Below, one piece after another: positions 8,097 through 17,389 of a DNA stretch of 45,922 nt. This stretch comes from Gammaproteobacteria bacterium (GTDB taxonomy: Bacteria > Pseudomonadota > Gammaproteobacteria > Steroidobacterales > Steroidobacteraceae). The stretch's first letter is position 1. Every line of letters begins with the position of its first letter. The stretch is taken from assembly GCA_021323735.1 (NCBI GenBank), contig JAJPKM010000033.1, positions 1 to 45,922 of the forward strand, written 5' to 3'. A program made the translations under genes and the position numbers. The notes under the pieces are model-generated. The model was not told the DNA's origin. It saw only the letters and a list, made by a program, of their open reading frames with translations, and made no database searches.

Positions 8097-9470
8097 TCAC
8101 AATTGATAGGCCACGCTCAGCAGCAGCCCCTCGCCAAGGTCGCGCAGCAGCGTGGGCGCGCGGCAATTGAACGGCACCGCCTGCACCATCATTCCCTCGA
8201 TCCAGCGCGCGAGCCAGTTGATTTCCGCCGCACCGTAGAACACCACGGCGCATTCGTAGTTCAGCAGCAAACTGCGCGAGTCCAGATTCACTGATCCGGA
8301 CAGAGCAAGCGAGCGGTCGAAGACCACCGCTTTCGCGTGGCTCATGTAAGGCAGCAGATGAACGTTGACACCCGCCTGACTCAAGGAGCGCAATGCGCGG
8401 CTGCGCGCGAAGTCCGCCAAGCGATGATTGGACCTCGCCGGAATCACCAAGTCGATGCGTACGCCGCGCCGCGCCGCCAGTCGCATGGCCGTTTCCAGGC
8501 TGACGTCGGGTACGAAGTAAGGCGTGACGGCGAGCATCCGATCGCGCGCTCGAAAGCATGCGTCGATCAGCAAGGCGTGCACGGTATCCTCGGTCTGATC
8601 CGGCCCGCTCGGCAGAAATTGCGCCTCGCTCGAGTTTTGCTCGGCGCGGGCGTCGGATACGGGGCCCGCGCCCCGGGTCGATGCGGGCTTCCCGCCCGCC
8701 GCGACCCAATCCAATTCGAATTGCTCGGCGGCGGCGCCGGCCACCGCTCCTCGCAGATCGAAGGTCAGGTCTCGCCAGGGGGGTGCGCCGGCCAAGCCGT
8801 CGAAGTATTCGGCCGCGAGATTGCGTCCGCCGGCCCATAGGCGCGCGCCGTCGGCGATGACCATTTTCCGATGGTTGCGCAGATTGCGCGGACCCTGCGT
8901 GCGGCGTGCGAACAGGGGGCTGAAAATCTCGGTTTCGACCCGGCCCCGTTCCAGCATCTTGAGGCAGGAGCGGGACACTTGGAGCGCGCCCACCCCGTCG
9001 AGCAAGAGGCGCACTTCGACACCGCGGCGCGCGCTCTCCACCATGCGCTGCGCGATCCTAAGGCCGAAGGCGTCGTCGCCGAGAATGTAGGTGCAGACAT
9101 CCAACCGCGAAACGGCGCCGGCCATGATCGAGAAGAGCGCATCCGCCGATACTCGCCCATCCTCATGCAGATTGATGGCCGCGGGCGAGGAGGGCGCCAA
9201 TCCAAAACTCGAGATGAGATCCTGGGCCCAGTGCCCGGCAGGGGGTTGGGCGCCGGCGAGTTGCAATGTCTTGCGCGGCAGCTTGCGCCGGCCGAACATG
9301 AGGTACGCCGGCAAGACCAAATAGGGAAGGGCGATCATGCCTAAGACCCATGCAATGGCGATGGAGGGCGGCCGCCGCTCACGCTCCGCGCGGGTGGTCA
9401 AAATGTAGGTCAGCACACTGACGACGATGGCGAGCGAGTGGATGCTGACCGTTGGAAACCAGTTGCTCAT
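8097..9470 (-). CDS. cls: Cardiolipin synthase-like phospholipase D protein
   Basis: Predicted to join two phosphatidylglycerol molecules (or a related phosphatidyl transfer) at the inner membrane. Two N-terminal membrane helices (about residues 10-26 and 37-59) are followed by two HKD motifs: H200-x-K202-x4-D207 and H378-x-K380-x4-D385, each with the following G/S and N residues, as expected of cardiolipin synthases. Length is 457 residues. The ATG at 9468-9470 overlaps the nnr stop as ATGA, so translation is probably coupled. The final residues SVAYQL lack the SPLL-type end of E. coli ClsA. The family is firm; the exact lipid substrate is not. Confidence 0.88.
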   Translation of the reverse strand: MSNWFPTVSIHSLAIVVSVLTYILTTRAERERRPPSIAIAWVLGMIALPYLVLPAYLMFGRRKLPRKTLQLAGAQPPAGHWAQDLISSFGLAPSSPAAINLHEDGRVSADALFSIMAGAVSRLDVCTYILGDDAFGLRIAQRMVESARRGVEVRLLLDGVGALQVSRSCLKMLERGRVETEIFSPLFARRTQGPRNLRNHRKMVIADGARLWAGGRNLAAEYFDGLAGAPPWRDLTFDLRGAVAGAAAEQFELDWVAAGGKPASTRGAGPVSDARAEQNSSEAQFLPSGPDQTEDTVHALLIDACFRARDRMLAVTPYFVPDVSLETAMRLAARRGVRIDLVIPARSNHRLADFARSRALRSLSQAGVNVHLLPYMSHAKAVVFDRSLALSGSVNLDSRSLLLNYECAVVFYGAAEINWLARWIEGMMVQAVPFNCRAPTLLRDLGEGLLLSVAYQL

Positions 9471-10960
9471 GGATGATCGGTCCCCGCCAGCAGCCGAAGA
9501 ACGTCCGGCAGCAGATCGGGTAAATCCTCGGCCAGAAGCCCAGGCCCAAAAGCGGCGGCGCAGGCGCCATGCATCCAGACCGCGGCGGCAGCCGCCGGGA
9601 AAGCATCCATGCCCTGCGCCAGAAGGCCGAGGATGAATCCGCTGAGAACGTCTCCCGATCCGGCGGTGGCCAACGTGGCGGGCGCATTCGCATTGACGAT
9701 GGCGCGCCCGTCGGGAGCCGCGATGACGGTGTCGGCACCTTTCAGCACGATGACCGCGCCGCTGCGGGCGGCAGCCCGGCGGGCGCGTATCAACTTGTTG
9801 CCCGACGCATCGAAGATTCGTCTGAATTCGCCTTCGTGCGGCGTCATGACGCAGGGTGCGCGAATGGCCTGAAACAGCTCCTCCGGCCGCGAAGCAAATA
9901 CACTGATGGCGTCGGCGTCGAGCACCACCGGCTTGCCGGTTTGCAGCAGTGCGAGAGTCCGCTCGCGGGTGGCATCGGTGGCGCCGGCCCCGGGTCCGAT
10001 CGAGAATGCGCTGTAGCGTGGATCCCCGAGCAGGTCCGCGAGATCCCGATCCTGCGTGAGCGGCTGGACCATGATGCTGGTCATCGCCGCAGCATAGATC
10101 GCGAAGGCGCATTCGGGCACCGCGATGGTGGTGAGGCCGGCGCCCATGCGCGCCGCCGCCCGCGCCGTCATGCGTGCGGCGCCGGTCATGGGATAGCCGC
10201 CGTACAGCAGTGCATGGCCGCGGCTGTACTTGTTGGCGGTCGGCAGGAGCTGTGGCAACCGTTCGCGCCACAATGCAGGCGTGTTCTCCCAGGTATCCAC
10301 GCCAAGCGAATCGAGCACGCTTTGCGGCATGCCGATGTCCGCCACGACGATCTCTCCGCATAGATCGCGCCCCGGCAGCAGCAGGTGGCCGGGTTTTTTC
10401 GCCACGAAAGTCACGGTGCAAGCCGCGGCGGCTGCCCCGTGGTTCTCGCCGCTGTCGCCCATGATTCCGCTCGGTACGTCCACGGCGATGATCGGCAGTC
10501 CGCGCCGTGCCGCGCACGCCAATATGTCGCTGACCTGTGGTTCCAGCGGGCGGCTCAAGCCCGACCCGAACAGCGAATCGACCACCAATTCGGCATCGTC
10601 GAGGACGCCCGCGGTCAGCGGCTCGATGGCGCCCGTCCAGCGCCGTGCGTGATGCTCCGCATCCCCGCGCGGCGCATCGGAGCCGCCCAGCAGTGCAAGC
10701 CGCACCGGCCATCCGGCCTGCGCCAACGCGACGGCGACGACGAAACCGTCGCCCCCGTTGTTGCCGGGCCCGCACAGGACCGCCACCGGCCGCGGTGTCC
10801 AGCGGCGCAGAATCTCTCGCGCCACGGCCTCTCCGGCACGCTGCATGAGCAGGGTGCCGGGCGTTCCCGCTGCCATCGCGGATCGATCGGCGGCGGTTAT
10901 TTGCGCGACACTCAGTATGGCGCCGGTCAGGGTGGGCGCCTCCGGTCTATCCTTGGGCAT
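9467..10960 (-). CDS. nnr: Bifunctional NAD(P)H-hydrate epimerase / ADP-dependent NAD(P)HX dehydratase
   Basis: Repairs hydrated NADH and NADPH: the N-terminal YjeF_N domain epimerises R- and S-NAD(P)HX and the C-terminal ribokinase-like domain dehydrates the S form. The first domain shows CGPGNNGGDGFV near residue 60. The second shows GPGAG, VLDADAI, MTPHEGEF and the catalytic GSGDVLSG. Length 497 compares with 515 in E. coli. I chose ATG at 10958-10960 because an AGGAT sits just upstream; earlier in-frame starts run into the promoter region of the divergent gene at 11108. It is coupled to the cls-like gene by ATGA and lies one gap upstream of the NADPH-producing zwf. Confidence 0.93.
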   Translation of the reverse strand: MPKDRPEAPTLTGAILSVAQITAADRSAMAAGTPGTLLMQRAGEAVAREILRRWTPRPVAVLCGPGNNGGDGFVVAVALAQAGWPVRLALLGGSDAPRGDAEHHARRWTGAIEPLTAGVLDDAELVVDSLFGSGLSRPLEPQVSDILACAARRGLPIIAVDVPSGIMGDSGENHGAAAAACTVTFVAKKPGHLLLPGRDLCGEIVVADIGMPQSVLDSLGVDTWENTPALWRERLPQLLPTANKYSRGHALLYGGYPMTGAARMTARAAARMGAGLTTIAVPECAFAIYAAAMTSIMVQPLTQDRDLADLLGDPRYSAFSIGPGAGATDATRERTLALLQTGKPVVLDADAISVFASRPEELFQAIRAPCVMTPHEGEFRRIFDASGNKLIRARRAAARSGAVIVLKGADTVIAAPDGRAIVNANAPATLATAGSGDVLSGFILGLLAQGMDAFPAAAAAVWMHGACAAAFGPGLLAEDLPDLLPDVLRLLAGTDHP

Positions 10961-11107
10961 CGCTATCCTGTATATGCGAACAGGGCTGTTCGGGGTGGAT
11001 CGCACTGCGGTGAATCCAATGGTAGCGAGCGCCATGCAACCCGGGTAGTCTTCGCTTGAATAATAACGACGCCAACGCCTGGTTGGCGACAAATAGGGGA
11101 AGCGCCG

Positions 11108-11497
11108 ATGTACAACCCTCTGTTCTGGATCGAGTGGCTTGATCGTCTCGATCGCGTGCTGACAAGCGCTCGTCAGGACGTCGCCGTACTCAAGCGCACG
11201 GTCAGTGCGCGCAGCCTCGAGTCCATCGAGCGCTCCAAGCGCCAACTTTGCGCGCTGTTGAATGATCTGCGGCTACTGGATCGCGATGTGCTCGCGGCCG
11301 GTGCGGCCCGCAACGGCGCCGACAATTTGGAAAAGTCGCTCGATGCGACAGTGGCGCAGTTGAGCAGTTTGGCGGCCATTCCGGCGGCCAGCGCACCGGG
11401 GGCGCTCGATCGGATGCTGGCGGCGAGCGATGCCGCCCTGCGTGACAGCTGCTACGAAGCCGCGATGCTGCTGACACCCAGCCGCCGTCGCGCCTAG
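11108..11497 (+). CDS. Conserved-looking protein of unknown function (129 aa)
   Basis: The ATG at 11108 has GGGGAAG just upstream. The product is almost wholly helical in character: it begins with an aromatic MYNPLFWIEWLDRLDRVL segment, then long Leu/Ala/Arg/Asp stretches with heptad-like spacing that could form a coiled coil, and ends TPSRRRA. No Cys cluster, signal peptide or membrane helix is visible. It is transcribed away from nnr. I do not recognise the family. It could be a phasin-like or cytosolic helical-bundle protein, but nothing specific supports that. Confidence 0.65.
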   Translation: MYNPLFWIEWLDRLDRVLTSARQDVAVLKRTVSARSLESIERSKRQLCALLNDLRLLDRDVLAAGAARNGADNLEKSLDATVAQLSSLAAIPAASAPGALDRMLAASDAALRDSCYEAAMLLTPSRRRA

Positions 11498-11572
11498 GAG
11501 TTCGTCCATGCCCCGCCTTGGCGGCACGGGAGCGGCAGGTTGGCGCCGATCGGCACGCGGCATGGGCCGCGG

Positions 11573-12316
11573 CTATAAGATCAGCAGAATCCCACCGAAG
11601 GCGCTCAGCGACAGAACGAGCTGCTCGAACAGGTTCTGATTGATGCGCGCCAACAGCCAGCGGCCGGCTACGGTGCCGAGAAGCACCGCGGGTGCCAGGG
11701 CAAGATTCAACCCAAAGCTGGTGGTGGTGATCAATCCCAGATCCACCATGAATGGAACCTTGAACAGGTTGAGCAACAGGAAGAACACCGCCGCGGTGCC
11801 CACGTACTCCATCTTGGGCAGGCGCATGGCCACGAGATATACCGCCATCAGGGGGCCGGCGGCGTTGGCGATCAGGGTAATGAAGCCTGCCGTCACACCG
11901 ATGATGGCGCCCACCGACCAGTGAAACGCAGTTTTCCGATCCTCGGTCGGGCCGGACAGGTATTTCTGCCAGAAACTCAACATCACCAGCGAGACGATGA
12001 TCCAGCCGATCAAAATCCGCACGGCGTGGTCGGATATGCGTCCCATCGCGAAGTAGCCTAGCACCACGCCGATCGCCGTCCAGGGAAACAAGCGCCACAG
12101 ATAGTGCCATTGCGTGTGCTTTCGATATGCGAACACGGCGACCACATCGCCGAATATCAACAGCGGCAGTACCAGACCGCTGGCCTGTTTACTGCTCGGG
12201 AATACGTGATTGAACAGGGCGATCGACAGGATGCTCAAACCGGCGATGCCGGTTTTGGAAACACCCACCATGAACGCGCCCAAGACCGCCGGAATCCACA
12301 GCATAGGGTCGGGCAT
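11573..12316 (-). CDS. TauE/SafE family membrane permease
   Basis: About 247 residues with seven or eight hydrophobic helices. The first segment, AVLGAFMVGVSKTGIAGLS, carries the conserved N-terminal motif of the TauE/SafE (DUF81) family, and the middle repeat GVTAGFITLIANAAGPLMAVYL is its second copy. Members export or import sulfur-containing anions and small organic acids. The start is ATG at 12314-12316; an upstream in-frame ATG at 12380-12382 gives 269 residues but adds a non-hydrophobic leader and no better ribosome site. No sulfur or taurine genes are nearby, so the substrate is open. Confidence 0.85.
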   Translation of the reverse strand: MPDPMLWIPAVLGAFMVGVSKTGIAGLSILSIALFNHVFPSSKQASGLVLPLLIFGDVVAVFAYRKHTQWHYLWRLFPWTAIGVVLGYFAMGRISDHAVRILIGWIIVSLVMLSFWQKYLSGPTEDRKTAFHWSVGAIIGVTAGFITLIANAAGPLMAVYLVAMRLPKMEYVGTAAVFFLLLNLFKVPFMVDLGLITTTSFGLNLALAPAVLLGTVAGRWLLARINQNLFEQLVLSLSAFGGILLIL

Positions 12317-12467
12317 CACGAGCCGCCCATCTTGAGTAGCCCGAGCGTCGCCTTGGCAGCAAGGGAGCGCATGCGAGGCCAACGGGCACGGCGCCCGGCC
12401 GCATGGATTCCCGAGGTGCGCGCCGCCCGTGAGGGAGCGCGCGTGGAAGCTTGCGTGGGCGAGGCGG

Positions 12468-14084
12468 TCAGTTGTTTACGTAGAATTGGCGCAGCTCATG
12501 CAGATTGACGATGACGTCGTAGTGCTGGCCTTCAGGCAGTTTGGGTCCGGTCGCGAATTCATAGCGCGAATCCAGATTGGCAATATCCGGATGCAAGTCG
12601 TGCATGGCGCGTTTGAACATCTCACGCGGTACCCACTCGGAATTGGATGACAGCGAGCCGAATTCGTCGTGATAGATCGTCGCAGTGGAAATGTCCGCGG
12701 GCGTCGATGCAATGGCGAAGACGCGCGGCCGAATGGCAGTCAGGTGCACTTGTTTCGCGCCGGCCATGATCAGCTGCCACTCGTTGCCTTGCGGCACGGC
12801 GATCAGCGCATAGGTATGATGCTGCGCCGTGAAAAAGCCGATTGAAATGGCCAGCATCGCCACCGCTGCGCGCGCGTTGGCGCTCAAAGTGCGGGTCAGA
12901 GCACTCACCGACGCCACGAGGAAACAGAGCAGCACGCCGGTCATCGCCAAGATGGTGCGATAGGTTGCATAGTGCTCCGAGGCGATCATGCTCACCGCGA
13001 AGGCAATGACGGGAAGGCCCATCAATCCCGACAGCCAGATCATGCCGCGCGCCCGTCCATGGCGGTGCCACTCGAGACAGGCGCCCGCGATCAAGATGGC
13101 ACCCATGAGCGCCGCGCAGCCGAAGTACAGCGCATGGTCGCGATGATTGTTGTCGTTCAGCACGAATAGGCTGAGGGCATTCGGCAGGGGTTCCGCCAGG
13201 AACCAGGCGATCTTATCGCCCCAGTGCGATTCGAAGGCAACGCGGCCCGACTTGACGAAGACATGGGCGGCATAGAGCAGGGACATCACCACATAGGTCA
13301 GCGACAGCGCGCCGCCGACAAACCCCAGATGGATTCCCATCCAGCGGGCCGATTGCTTCAAAGAGCGTTGCCGCTGAACGATCAACGCGCCGGCGAGCGG
13401 CACCAGATAAAAGAGCGCGCTCGGTTGATAAATCAGCGCGCTCACGAGCATCAAGCCAAGCGCCACCGCCCACTGGCTCAAGGCACGCCCCAATCCGGCA
13501 CGCAGGCCCAGGACCAGTGCGCCTTCGACCGTGAAGAATGCGCCGATGGCGAGCAGCGCCGTAGCCGCGTATGGCCAGCCGACCGCCCAACCGGCAATGA
13601 CTTGCGCCGACGGTACCAGGGTCAGCAGTACTGCAAAACACAGGCTGGTGTTGACGGACCAGCCGACGGCTCTCAAGCCTCGGAAGCACACCAGAGAAAG
13701 CGCGCCGAGCAGCAGCGCCGCCGTGAAGCGCATCCATTGCAGATTCTGTACGGTGCCGGCCTCGCCGTAGGTCGCCTGAAGCAGCCAGCCATAGATGGGG
13801 CGGGCATGCGATGCGCAAAATTTGACCACCTTGCCGACTTCTTCATGGGCTTCGCGCAGATTGGAATAATCGTCGCGCAGGCCATAGTTGTGAAAGGTGG
13901 CCGGCCAGTAAACCACCACGGGTACCAGGAACAGTACCGCGGTGAGCATCCAGGCCCGTAGCCTAAGGCCGGCCCGTGGCGCCGCAATGGCGCCGGTATC
14001 GCCCAGCGGTACCGCGATGGCCGCTTCACTGAGTACTGTTTTAGGAACGCTGCTCATCGATGTAAATAACCCATGATGCTGCAA
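12468..14084 (-). CDS. Polytopic membrane protein, GT-C glycosyltransferase-like
   Basis: A protein of 529-538 residues with about eleven or twelve hydrophobic helices and a soluble C-terminal stretch of about 110 residues. After helix 1 comes the loop TFHNYGLRDDYSNLREAHEE with paired Asp residues, the arrangement seen in GT-C glycosyltransferases (GtrII and PMT-like) that use polyprenyl-phosphate sugars in the periplasm. This is an inference from architecture only. Two starts are possible: ATG at 14082-14084 or at 14055-14057, neither with a clear ribosome site. It stands alone, flanked by a hairpin-poor AT-rich gap. A membrane protein of another kind cannot be excluded. Confidence 0.7.
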   Translation of the reverse strand: MQHHGLFTSMSSVPKTVLSEAAIAVPLGDTGAIAAPRAGLRLRAWMLTAVLFLVPVVVYWPATFHNYGLRDDYSNLREAHEEVGKVVKFCASHARPIYGWLLQATYGEAGTVQNLQWMRFTAALLLGALSLVCFRGLRAVGWSVNTSLCFAVLLTLVPSAQVIAGWAVGWPYAATALLAIGAFFTVEGALVLGLRAGLGRALSQWAVALGLMLVSALIYQPSALFYLVPLAGALIVQRQRSLKQSARWMGIHLGFVGGALSLTYVVMSLLYAAHVFVKSGRVAFESHWGDKIAWFLAEPLPNALSLFVLNDNNHRDHALYFGCAALMGAILIAGACLEWHRHGRARGMIWLSGLMGLPVIAFAVSMIASEHYATYRTILAMTGVLLCFLVASVSALTRTLSANARAAVAMLAISIGFFTAQHHTYALIAVPQGNEWQLIMAGAKQVHLTAIRPRVFAIASTPADISTATIYHDEFGSLSSNSEWVPREMFKRAMHDLHPDIANLDSRYEFATGPKLPEGQHYDVIVNLHELRQFYVNN

Positions 14085-14300
14085 TGCAATAAATCACAAT
14101 CACCTGTTGCCCGTAGGCAATGACCAGATCAAGGAAATGCAGGTGATAAAAATCTCGGCTGGGATCTGATTCTATCGGCGACGCGCCAAAAATCAGTGCT
14201 GGATTACTATAAAATGCGTTAAATATCTGTTAACCAAGCGAGCGGGCGCCCCGGCAGAGCGAGAGGCGCGAGAGCCCACGGGGAATGTCAGGCAGGCCCT
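14085..14300. other. AT-rich intergenic gap, no gene seen
   Basis: This gap between the diguanylate cyclase stop and the GT-C-like gene includes a distinctly AT-rich section at 14160-14235 with TATAAA at 14209-14214. It could hold the promoter of the minus-strand gene at 12468. No open frame or strong hairpin was found. Confidence 0.3.
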
Positions 14301-15632
14301 TTAGGCCGCGACGCATAGATTCTTGCCGGCCTGTTTGGCGCGATACAGCGCCGAATCGGCACGGTCAAAAACGGTCCCGGCCGCATCGTTTTGCTGAAGT
14401 TCGGCAAGGCCACAGGAGACCGTGACGCGCACCGGCGTTCCACGGAAGTGAAAGCGCAGCGCCTCCACCGCGCTCCGGACTTCATTCGCAATGAGCAGTG
14501 CAGGCGCGATCTTGGTGCCGGTCAACAGCATCACGAATTCCTCGCCGCCGATGCGCGCAACGAAATCACTTCCGCGCATTGCCGCCAGGAAGCAGCCCGC
14601 CACGCTTTGCAGGACGCGATCGCCCGCGCGGTGACCATAGCTGTCGTTGATGACCTTGAAATTATCGATATCCCACAGCAGCATCACGACCGCCGGTTCG
14701 CCGCCGGACTGTTTGGCCAGTTGACTGGAGAGGTGCTCCTCGAAGGATTTGCGATTCGCAACGCCGGTCAGGGGATCGAGCCGCGCACCTTGCTTCTCGC
14801 GGTCCAGTTGCGAATGCAGTTCGCCCGTCTCGCGCTCCAGTTCGGCGATGCGCGCCCGCATCTGTTCGGTGCGGCCCTTGAATTCCTGCAGTCGGATGGC
14901 CTCGCGGGCGCGGAAACCGCTGATGTGCTCCGAGACACGCTCCAGTCGCGCATTCACCAATGACTGCAATACGCTCAATTCCGAGGCGCTGCCGACTTCG
15001 TCGGTGAGTGCGCGCACCTGCGACAGGACCGTGTCACTGTGGGACTGCGTATCTTCGAAGTGGCTGCGATTGGCCTGATTGGCATCGGATAAATAGCCGG
15101 CCATTTCACCGAGGCGCTCGGTGACCTTGCCGAGGATCGCTGCGGACTGCAGGCGCTCCTGGGCCAGCCGCGCGCCGTGCTCGTGGATCAGGTCGGCGGT
15201 CCGCCTGACGATGCCGGCGAGCGCGGCATCGTTTTTCGCCGTTGCCAGTTCGGTGACCAACGCCTGCGCAATGGAACCGGTACCATTGCCCGCCGGCAGC
15301 CGGTCCAGCAGGGATTTGATGGCGAGGCGGGTGTGGGTGTCGGTGGGGAAGGTGATGGTGGGGACGGGCGATACCGCATCGACGGCGACCACGGTCGTGG
15401 TCAGGGATTCCGCGAGCCGGCCCAACTCATCCGTGTCGGCATTGCGTCGGTTGGCCGCCGCGAGTGCCATGAGTTCATCATCGAGCTGTGGATTTACCCC
15501 CATGCCGGCGGCGCAGAGGCGTCCGACCAGCCGGCGCAGCACCTGTTCGGTGTGCCGCCAGCGCGTCTCTTCCGCCTCCATTTCGATCAAGGAGTCGCGG
15601 TATTTTTGCTTCCACTCGCCGGTGTCGGACAC
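14301..15632 (-). CDS. Diguanylate cyclase (GGDEF domain)
   Basis: Makes cyclic di-GMP from two GTP. The C-terminal catalytic domain has GGEEF at about residues 362-366, and RGSD five residues before it is a canonical inhibitory RxxD I-site. The preceding 270 residues are predicted mostly helical and contain a coiled-coil linker (LQEFKGRTEQMRARIAELE and following). They show no recognisable PAS, GAF or membrane segment, so the input signal is unknown and the protein is probably cytoplasmic. I prefer a GTG start at 15630-15632 behind GGGGAAAG; an in-frame TTG at 15648-15650 adds six residues. No EAL domain is present. Confidence 0.92.
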   Translation of the reverse strand: MSDTGEWKQKYRDSLIEMEAEETRWRHTEQVLRRLVGRLCAAGMGVNPQLDDELMALAAANRRNADTDELGRLAESLTTTVVAVDAVSPVPTITFPTDTHTRLAIKSLLDRLPAGNGTGSIAQALVTELATAKNDAALAGIVRRTADLIHEHGARLAQERLQSAAILGKVTERLGEMAGYLSDANQANRSHFEDTQSHSDTVLSQVRALTDEVGSASELSVLQSLVNARLERVSEHISGFRAREAIRLQEFKGRTEQMRARIAELERETGELHSQLDREKQGARLDPLTGVANRKSFEEHLSSQLAKQSGGEPAVVMLLWDIDNFKVINDSYGHRAGDRVLQSVAGCFLAAMRGSDFVARIGGEEFVMLLTGTKIAPALLIANEVRSAVEALRFHFRGTPVRVTVSCGLAELQQNDAAGTVFDRADSALYRAKQAGKNLCVAA

Positions 15633-15791
15633 GAACTTTCCCCGCAGCAAACCGGCATATTACCTTCAGGTCCGCGCCTTGGGATGTGCCGGACCTCCGG
15701 GATTATGGTCAAGATATCCCGGATGCGAACGCCGTCACAGCGGCGAGGAGGCGCACGGCAAGAGAAGGCGCGCGTACGACAGCGCAACCCC

Positions 15792-15863
15792 TGAGAAGGC
15801 ACGCAACCTCGTGAGGCCGCACAATTCCGTGAGGCTGCACAACTCTGTGAGATGGCCGTGCTC
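15792..15863. repeat. Degenerate 18-bp tandem repeats
   Basis: About four units: a diverged copy at 15792-15809, two close copies at 15810-15827 and 15828-15845 (CGTGAGGCCGCACAATTC type, four or fewer differences), then a diverged copy at 15846-15863. They lie between the divergent cyclase and transglycosylase genes. No function is evident; slippage expansion is likely. Confidence 0.6.
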
Positions 15864-15918
15864 TGCGATTTCCTTGATGCAGGTCCCATCGGGCCGCAAT
15901 CCGCCGGGATAGATTGCA

Positions 15919-15931
15919 GGCAGGACCTGCC
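15919..15931. promoter_or_regulatory. GC palindrome over the ribosome site of the lytic transglycosylase gene
   Basis: GGCAGG, A, CCTGCC is a perfect 6-1-6 palindrome ending two bases before the ATG at 15934. It contains the only Shine-Dalgarno-like AGGA. It may be a small operator or may fold so as to limit initiation. Confidence 0.35.
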
Positions 15932-15933
15932 CA

Positions 15934-16542
15934 ATGCGAATCGCACTTTTCATCACCGCCTTGCTGGCCGCCTCGAGCGTAGCGGCGAGTCCGAAGATTT
16001 ACACCTACGTGGACGCGCAGGGGCTTCGGCACTACACGGATGTTCCCGACAACAACCGGTACCGGCTGCTGGTGCTATCACCGCAGGACAGAACTGCGAG
16101 CGGCGATCGCTACGATATGCAGCTGTTGGCGAAGGCCACCCGATACGATGCCATCATCGAACAGGCTGCAGGAGCGGCGGCGGTCGAAGCGAACCTGTTG
16201 CGCGCCGTCATCGTGGTGGAATCCGGATTCAATTCCCATGCCGTCTCCAAGCGAGGCGCAGTCGGGCTGATGCAGTTGATGCCGGCGACCGCGAGCCGTT
16301 TCGGCGTTTCCAATCCCTATGATGCACGCGAGAACGTGCACGCCGGCGCCCGTTATCTCAAGTTTCTCATCGACCGCTTCGGTCACAATGTCCGTTTGGC
16401 GCTGGCCGCATACAACGCAGGCGAGGAGGCGGTTGACCGCAATGGCGGCCAAATCCCACCCTTCACCGAAACCATGGCCTATGTGCCCAGGGTGCTCAAG
16501 ATCTACCAGATGCTGGGTGAACAGTCCCGATCGACTACTTGA
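15934..16542 (+). CDS. Lytic transglycosylase with DUF4124 and SLT domains
   Basis: Cleaves the MurNAc-GlcNAc bond of peptidoglycan in the periplasm, forming 1,6-anhydro ends. A signal peptide covers about residues 1-18 (cleavage after VAA). A DUF4124-like segment follows (KIYTYVDAQGLRHYTDVP), then an SLT domain from about residue 85 with catalytic Glu96 in VVESGFN, GLMQLMPATA, and ALAAYNAGEEAV. At 202 residues it is a compact Slt/MltE-type enzyme. It starts at ATG 15934, within a small palindrome. It is divergent from the diguanylate cyclase. Confidence 0.93.
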   Translation: MRIALFITALLAASSVAASPKIYTYVDAQGLRHYTDVPDNNRYRLLVLSPQDRTASGDRYDMQLLAKATRYDAIIEQAAGAAAVEANLLRAVIVVESGFNSHAVSKRGAVGLMQLMPATASRFGVSNPYDARENVHAGARYLKFLIDRFGHNVRLALAAYNAGEEAVDRNGGQIPPFTETMAYVPRVLKIYQMLGEQSRSTT

Positions 16543-16650
16543 CGTGTGGCTCGATCCGGTGTGATGGTGCGCGAGAGCGCTAGCCCCTTTTAGCGGCGGC
16601 GATCAGGGCTGATGCCCGGAGACTGTTCGACTTCCCACAGGAGCGAGATC

Positions 16651-17277
16651 ATGACTGACTCCAGGGGCCTTTCTGAGAATTCCACGTGGCCGCGAGCGAG
16701 GCGGTTCTGGCCTCCGAGGTGGCACCGGCGAAGTTGGGTATGCTGCCTCGGTGTTCTGGCGATGGGTTCAGTGAGCAAGCCGGGGTTCGCGGAGGTGCAG
16801 AGCGCCGGCCCGAATGGCTTCGAGGTGCGCGAGACGGTGCACGTGCTCGCCGCCCCGGACAAGGCATATGCCGTGCTGCTGCAGCCGGCGCGCTGGTGGA
16901 GCCCCGAGCATACATTTTCTCGAAACGCCGCGAATCTTACCTTGGACGTGCGAGCCGGCGGCTGTTGGTGCGAGACACTGCCCGATGGCGGTTCAGTCGA
17001 ACATCTGCGCGTGGTTTACGTAGTACCCGGCAAGGCGCTGCGCCTGCGCGGCGCACTTGGCCCGTTGCAAGGAATGGGCGTCGATGGTGCGCTGACTTGG
17101 ACGGTGAACGGTACCGCGGCGGGAGCGGGTGGCGCAGGCGGAGCGGATATCTCGGTGACCTATGCCGTCGTCGGCTACGCCAAGGACGGTTTCGACGCCA
17201 TGTCGAAGGGTGTCGATCAGGTCTTGGGCGAGCAGATCCAGCGGCTGAGGAAACTCATCGACGGCCAGAAGCTTTAA
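16651..17277 (+). CDS. Secreted SRPBCC (START-like) domain protein
   Basis: The ATG at 16651 follows AGGAG at the right distance; an in-frame start at 16612 lacks one. The N-terminus is Arg-rich, then hydrophobic (WVCCLGVLAMGS) and likely cleaved after GFA near residue 46, so the mature domain is periplasmic. The domain begins FEVRETVHVLAAPDKAYAVLLQ and contains PARWWSPEHTFS and LTLDVRAGGCWCE, typical of the AHSA1/polyketide-cyclase-like SRPBCC fold, which binds a hydrophobic ligand in a central cavity. Ligand unknown. It is convergent with mscL. Confidence 0.8.
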   Translation: MTDSRGLSENSTWPRARRFWPPRWHRRSWVCCLGVLAMGSVSKPGFAEVQSAGPNGFEVRETVHVLAAPDKAYAVLLQPARWWSPEHTFSRNAANLTLDVRAGGCWCETLPDGGSVEHLRVVYVVPGKALRLRGALGPLQGMGVDGALTWTVNGTAAGAGGAGGADISVTYAVVGYAKDGFDAMSKGVDQVLGEQIQRLRKLIDGQKL

Positions 17278-17330
17278 GGTTATACGGCTATTTTATTGCG
17301 CGCCGCGCGCGGCAAGCGTGCACAGGCCGA

Positions 17331-17362
17331 TGATGTGAACGACCGTTGCTTTGTTCACATCA
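17331..17362. terminator. Hairpin between convergent genes
   Basis: A perfect 10-bp inverted repeat, TGATGTGAAC and GTTCACATCA, with a 12-base loop lies between the SRPBCC gene and mscL, which converge here. It has no T-run on either side. It probably acts as a bidirectional terminator or mRNA end. Confidence 0.5.
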
Positions 17363-17389
17363 CTTATCGAGGGTCCTCGGGGGCAGGCC

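Noticed and set aside
15792-15863. CRISPR array in the 18-bp repeats
   Set aside because: The units are directly adjacent and degenerate with no spacers of equal length, so they are simple tandem repeats.
15934-16542. Peptidase or phage lysin reading of the SLT protein
   Set aside because: The DUF4124 segment, signal peptide and SLT motif order match a chromosomal lytic transglycosylase.
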